Of a stretch of 64,000 nt of DNA, positions 58,651-64,000 are shown piece by piece. The stretch's first letter is position 1. Each line of letters begins with the position of its first letter. Both the position numbers and the translations under genes were made by a program. Below the pieces are notes generated by a model that saw only the letters and a list, made by a program, of their open reading frames with translations, was not told the DNA's origin and made no database searches. This DNA comes from Hyaloperonospora brassicae (Eukaryota > Oomycota > Peronosporomycetes > Peronosporales > Peronosporaceae), in the NCBI GenBank assembly GCA_947650285.1, contig CANTFL010000126.1, positions 97,025 to 161,024 on the forward strand, given 5' to 3'.

Positions 58651-61600
58651 TATGGAAGTTTTATCAGCGAACAAGATAGTAATGTGAGATGTAGAGGTAA
58701 AATATATTAAATATATATATAGGTAAAACCTACCATATTGGCAAGCGAGTTAAGGTATTTTATAAAAATTACGAGGCTTAACTAGATTGTAGGTCTTCGG
58801 TTTCAGACTTTGATCGTGATCGTGTCATTTAAAAACGTTTTTAAAGAACGCTTTTTAATAAATTGAAGCACCAGAAGATATTGTGCTATTGAAGCATGTT
58901 AAGTAGTTCATATACGTTGCACATGGTAGTGAAGTGGTATATTAACCAAATTTGTTAAACAGAAATGTAAAGTAATTATGATAGTGAGACGTTAGTAGCG
59001 CTACAAGAACGGGCAATGTTCAAGGAAGTTGTTCATAGTAATCAAAACATAATTAATACATACTTTTAAGTTGATTAGAAGTCAGCGAGACTCGGCCGCA
59101 GTTAAAGGGCATCAATTTAAATTAAAACCTAAATGGAAGTAAAGCAAAATTTTGGGACTTAGTAATTTTATGCGAAATTCACTGCTGAATAGTACTAAAT
59201 CGCCAGGCAGACAAAAGTTAGGCGCAAAATTAGAGTCTATAGTATCAAATTGCATACGTGTAAATCGTATTAAACAATTAAAGCTTCATTATAATTTCTC
59301 GTTAGGAGAGTTTTTCACATATTACATACGGTTGTAATAATGAAAAAAGATTAAAAAACTAATTCAATAACTAAGATACTTTATACTCCTTAATGGATGC
59401 CCATTCCCTAATTCGTTTTGTGAACAAGAGTTCCCGAGCGATCCACAAATGGGGTCATAGTACGCTGATTTACGGCCTTGCATAGCGCTTGGTCACCAAA
59501 CCGAGGTTAACGAATATGTAATAGTCAAACATATGTTATTTTAGAATAGACCTACCGCCGACGTAAGGCCATATAAAATATATGAAATGAAGGTCTACAA
59601 AATTACTCAAATTGAAGTACCCCTTTACACTGTCCTTCGAAAAAAGTATTAGGACATTATTTTTGAACACTTTCATCTTGCAAGTAGACATTGACAAAGC
59701 TATTCTGCAATCAGACAAATACTTAAAGTACCTGTGCAATTCGAAGTCTTACAAGTAAGATGTCGATGAAACCCTTATCTCGTGCATATTATTTCAATTT
59801 CGAGAGTCGTTTTTCACATAAACTATGAGTCACTTAAATAAGCAAACAACACAGGATAGGGTACAAGTGATTCGATTCAATAGTTAAGGATATTTAGAAA
59901 GAGAGCGATTTTTGGCGTCACTATTACAATTTTAGACAATATTGTTGTATCTATGTTATCCGTTCCTCATAAAAAATTACGGCCTCTTATTTTTTCATCA
60001 CATATTTCAGGACATCAATAAATGTAAAAGTTATAATTGTTTTATTAGCATCGCTAAAATTGGTCGGCATGCCGCGTCAGGACACCCACGTAGTAATTTG
60101 CGCGGAAGGTCTCAAATACTTATCGTGGTACAATTAAAATAATAAGAGCCTGTTATCTAGGAATAATGGTGAATTGGGCAACAGTAATCAGATCGTTCGT
60201 AGAATACGTGAGGGACAAGCGAAGACAAAAGGGACATATTTGTATCGATAAAATCTGCCAAGAGGATAACCTTTGAGGACATAATTGGCATTCACTGAAA
60301 TGACACAATTGGGGCCATTGCTAACAGTGGAACCAATACGTAAATTTTAGTGATATCATAAATATATATATGATATCTTAATCCTAACAAGAACATTGAA
60401 TAATCGCTTAAGACTGATAGAGCTACTAAAATCGACTTACCTTGTCCCTCGTTATCACTTTAATCTACTTAAGTGAAATATAAAATCGAGACACCTATAA
60501 TTAAATTTCGTTGAAGGGGTGGAAATAGAAATCACAGCTTAAATCTTGTAACATAAATTGAAAGTATCTAGCGTGCAACAAAAAGCGATCAGTGCGGCGA
60601 TCTTGGGTGTAATAGATCATAAACTTTGCAACTCGGCCCCAAAAAAAACCAAACTGTCGGATAATAATAGGTAAATCCAATACTTGGCTTATAGTCAAAA
60701 ATCAATTACGATCACTCCTTATATTCCATATTTTGTGCTGTTTGTAGAGTACTTAGTAAATCTACAAATGTCGATTTCATAGAAAATTTGGACCTCAATA
60801 ATTATAATCAAGGCGCAAAGCGGAGGCGAGTAAAATATTTCGCTGCATTCAGCGTAGGTAGTGTGACTTTATCTGTGTTGTAGACGAATATTGTCGAACT
60901 TTGTATAAAAGGGGCTCAGACTTTTCGTCTTTTATTGAGTCCGAACTCGCGTGTCCACGCCGTCTACGGGACGATAGTTGCATTGCGGTCTATCTGAGCC
61001 CTCTGTCTAGTTTTGGGATGACATACTCCCGACCTGAGTTTTGGCTCACGTTATGGGTAGTATTTTTATTGTTAAATTGACCACGTCATGATACTAAGAG
61101 CATCATATTAGCTTGATTTTGATTGCTTAATCATCAAGATATAATGGAGGGCCGTTGTTACGTAACCGTTTTTTACATAATTAAAAATCTTATTGCGTAT
61201 TTACTTAATAAATATATTGGTCAGATTAAGAATGTCATTAGGGTATGGCGGAAATAAAGTATACAAAAATCGAGAAAAGTTAGGTGGAAGGTAGTGGCTA
61301 TCTTCAAGAACCAAATTACTCTCAATTTATTGTTCCGTCACCTAATTTGGTAATTAAGTCCTATTTTATCCAATTATCAAGAAAGCGACAGGTCTTGTTC
61401 TTGTTAAAGTCAATTCGCGAAAGAAGACAATTTAATGAATCATAGATAGCGCAGTCGAATAGTATTGCATAAATAATCGCTGACCTTCGACACGGCCTTA
61501 ATTTAAAAAAGGAATGTTAATCCGTCTACTTTAAAACAAACGCGTCGTCTTATAGACGCTGGTGTCGATCAAATGACTGTAGCTTGGTAAAAAGACGAAG

Positions 61601-64000
61601 GCGGTATATTAAAATGATCGCCTCTCATATAATTTTATGGAACGCGCTCGGGTATCGTTTATAATTGAACTTACGGGCGCGAATTTAATGCAATTTAAAC
61701 TGTACGATTGCTCAACTCGCTCTTGTACTCTGACAATTCTCGACTATCACATTGGCCAAATTGTTAAGTTAAATAAATTGTTTTGGATGAGCTATATTTT
61801 TTAACCTAATTACAGTGGAACTTGTAAGCCGTGACAGCGGCTCAATTTAATCAATCGCGCTTTTTTACATAAAGCGATCCAATAATTCCCTATATGTGAT
61901 GCTAAAATCTTTTCGGCAATGAATGGGCTGATTAAAATATCAGCGTTACTTCGTTCATACGTACGTACACAAAATCTATCTTTATGTCGAAGTGAAGGCG
62001 TCGATGCTTATCGAGTGAATGATGGATCGGTGTCTTTTTATAAAATATTATAATCGACCGATAATTCGTCAGTGTTACGGTGTACGAATATATTATATTG
62101 ATCTGTAGAAAAAGATTAGTGTTTTTTACAAATAAATTAATTAAATGGGGCATAATATAAAATAATTTCACCACGATACTGTATCTTTTAAATATGAAAC
62201 GAACAATTAAATTATGATCGGGTTTTTGCAAAACGCTATATGCAATGAAGTGATTGCATAAAAATTATATAAGTTCTAAATCACGATCACTTCGTTTATA
62301 TATAATAGCCCTACAATATACGATAAACGGTTTCGTAATAGATATCAACCTGGCAATGTACCAGATGAAGTAGCATTCGAAGTCATCATGGAAGCCAGAT
62401 TTCGATGAACGCGATCTCCAATCTGAAAGATCGTCAAATTATCGATAAAGGTATTGCTAAGTACGATAATATTGCGTTCTAAACAATAAAAAGGAGCTGG
62501 GTAAGGTCTATCTTTAAGCTGCTATTTACCTATTGAGTGAAAAAATTAGGTTTTAATAATAGGATGAAAATACTATGTATGAGTATGACTTGCGATGATA
62601 CAAGACGCGTGGAGCCAATCCAGATAGGTTCAATCATACGGATGTTTTATGGAAATTAACACTCTACATATAACTTTTAGTGGTTCGAAGGAAGATCATT
62701 GACTCTAGTTTATACAGTTCTATCTGGTCTCTCGACGGTTTGAGAGGGAAAGTACCTGCCTCACTTTATATATTACCCTACGATAGATAATTTATCTAAA
62801 AAAACAAACTTAATTAATTTTAAACAGAAGATAGAGAGACCGATAAGTATCCAGACGTCATGCCGATAAGCTTTGTGTTTTTTTTTGATACAAAAAAGTC
62901 CGTTGCTGATCCATGCAGATCACGTAGATGTCCCCACAATGTAAGGAATGGGGTGAACATTCCGCTCTATAGACCCCGTCCTTTCTGATTCACGGTCAAT
63001 TTAAGCATCGGCCCGAGTCATTCTAAATGTGCAGCCCTCACAATTGGTATCAATAATATGAGGTAATGTTTACACCACGAATAAACAGATTATCCTTTTA
63101 GAAATTCGGTTGAATAGGCAGGCCAGAGAAACAACGGTTCTTATAGAAATCGAAAAAACCTCCCCTTGCGCTCAGCATTACTTCAAATTATCAGAAGTTT
63201 TGTGAGGAGAAAGTAATTGTGCTTAAAAGCGAAAGGAGAGGCATCGATCTATCCGTACGTGAATTCTGTTATGCATTTGGGATTTACACGACATTATAAT
63301 TCAAGCGAAAAAAAGTGGTATGAATTTTAATGGAGCCCGACGTGTATCGATAGACTCATATAGTTTTGGACGATTAAAAATTTTTTTGAGCAGGTGCTAA
63401 GTTCGTCACCTCAAAAGGCCGATATTACCGGCGAGATTTCAAGCTGCCTAGACTTGCAGACTTTGTAAAGGTGCACCGAATAATTGTACGCCGTGTAATA
63501 TTCAATTGCCTTGCACTAGCCAATGGGCTAACTTGAGTGCAACAGTGCGAAAAAATAAGATAACGATCTTGCTAATGGATTTAGTATACCTGTGATCGCT
63601 GCTCGGGAACCCTTACACTTTATAATACAAAAGATCGTGTTGTTCTGTAAACACGGCTTCTTTATGTAATAAGTTACACCCGTTTTTGTCCATTATACGC
63701 TCAAACTGATCGTTGGATCACCAGAGGATCATTGGCACCTATTTATCTTTCGGGTCGTATACGCTCAACGATTGTCGATTTTTTTGTATTTTTTAATTGT
63801 TCCGATGTATTTGATTGAGCCTATTTATTACAATCGTTCACTTTCCCCTTTCTAGTTATTTGCCTACTGTCTAAATATTGACTGTAATTTCCTTTTGCGG
63901 CGCTATTTGTTTTGTTGATCTTGAATATTTTAATCGATTGGCACCCGGTCTTATTCAAGAATTGTTTGCGAAACCGCTTTGTTTTTCTCTTCAAATTTTT
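58651..64000. other. AT-rich stretch without a supported gene
   Basis: Only short open frames. A perfect 9-bp inverted repeat lies at 60,352-60,377 (GATATCATA and TATGATATC, 8-base loop). No RNA gene or mobile element end was seen. Confidence 0.5.

Overview
The window looks like a gene-poor, AT-rich stretch of an oomycete genome, most likely a plant-pathogenic downy mildew or Phytophthora relative (Peronosporales). This rests on one intact secreted-effector-type gene with a signal peptide, an EER motif and WY/LWY-like helical repeats, and on a Ty3/gypsy chromovirus whose protease and reverse transcriptase motifs (DCGASNNF, YFDD) are of the type I associate with oomycete elements. The genus is inference.

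Layout. (1) Bases 1 to about 3,200 are a GC-richer, repeat-derived island packed with the tetranucleotide GATC. It carries an unrecognised minus-strand reading frame that is open from 670 to the window edge. Part of its leader recurs as a diverged copy at about 14,452-14,556. (2) From 3,200 to 18,180 the sequence is AT-rich with no gene I can support, apart from two (TA)n microsatellites, the leader copy and a slightly GC-richer decayed zone at 11.2-14.6 kb. (3) 18,358-19,278 (open from 18,190) is the only convincing host gene, a predicted secreted effector. (4) 19,279-32,385 holds no supported gene. (5) 32,391-40,380 is an almost complete 8-kb LTR retrotransposon read on the minus strand: 5' LTR at 39,991-40,380, then PBS, gag, zinc knuckle, protease, RT, RNase H, integrase, chromodomain, a G-run polypurine tract and the 3' LTR at 32,391-32,780. 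Its gag-pol is broken by many stops and frameshifts. On the opposite strand, behind pol, lies a 500-codon frame (32,921-34,420) broken by one amber codon; it overlaps the chromodomain completely. (6) 40,386-64,000 is AT-rich with no supported gene, but holds a striking 21-bp hairpin at 52,256-52,306.

The most unusual signal is that the retroelement, LTRs and coding region alike, is tiled with short perfect inverted repeats (7-10 bp arms, 2-8 nt spacers), often one every 25-60 nt and running through conserved protein motifs. A second signal is two-strand coding across the chromodomain. I see these in the sequence; what they do is open. All coordinates and motif reads were made by hand, without alignment or database search.
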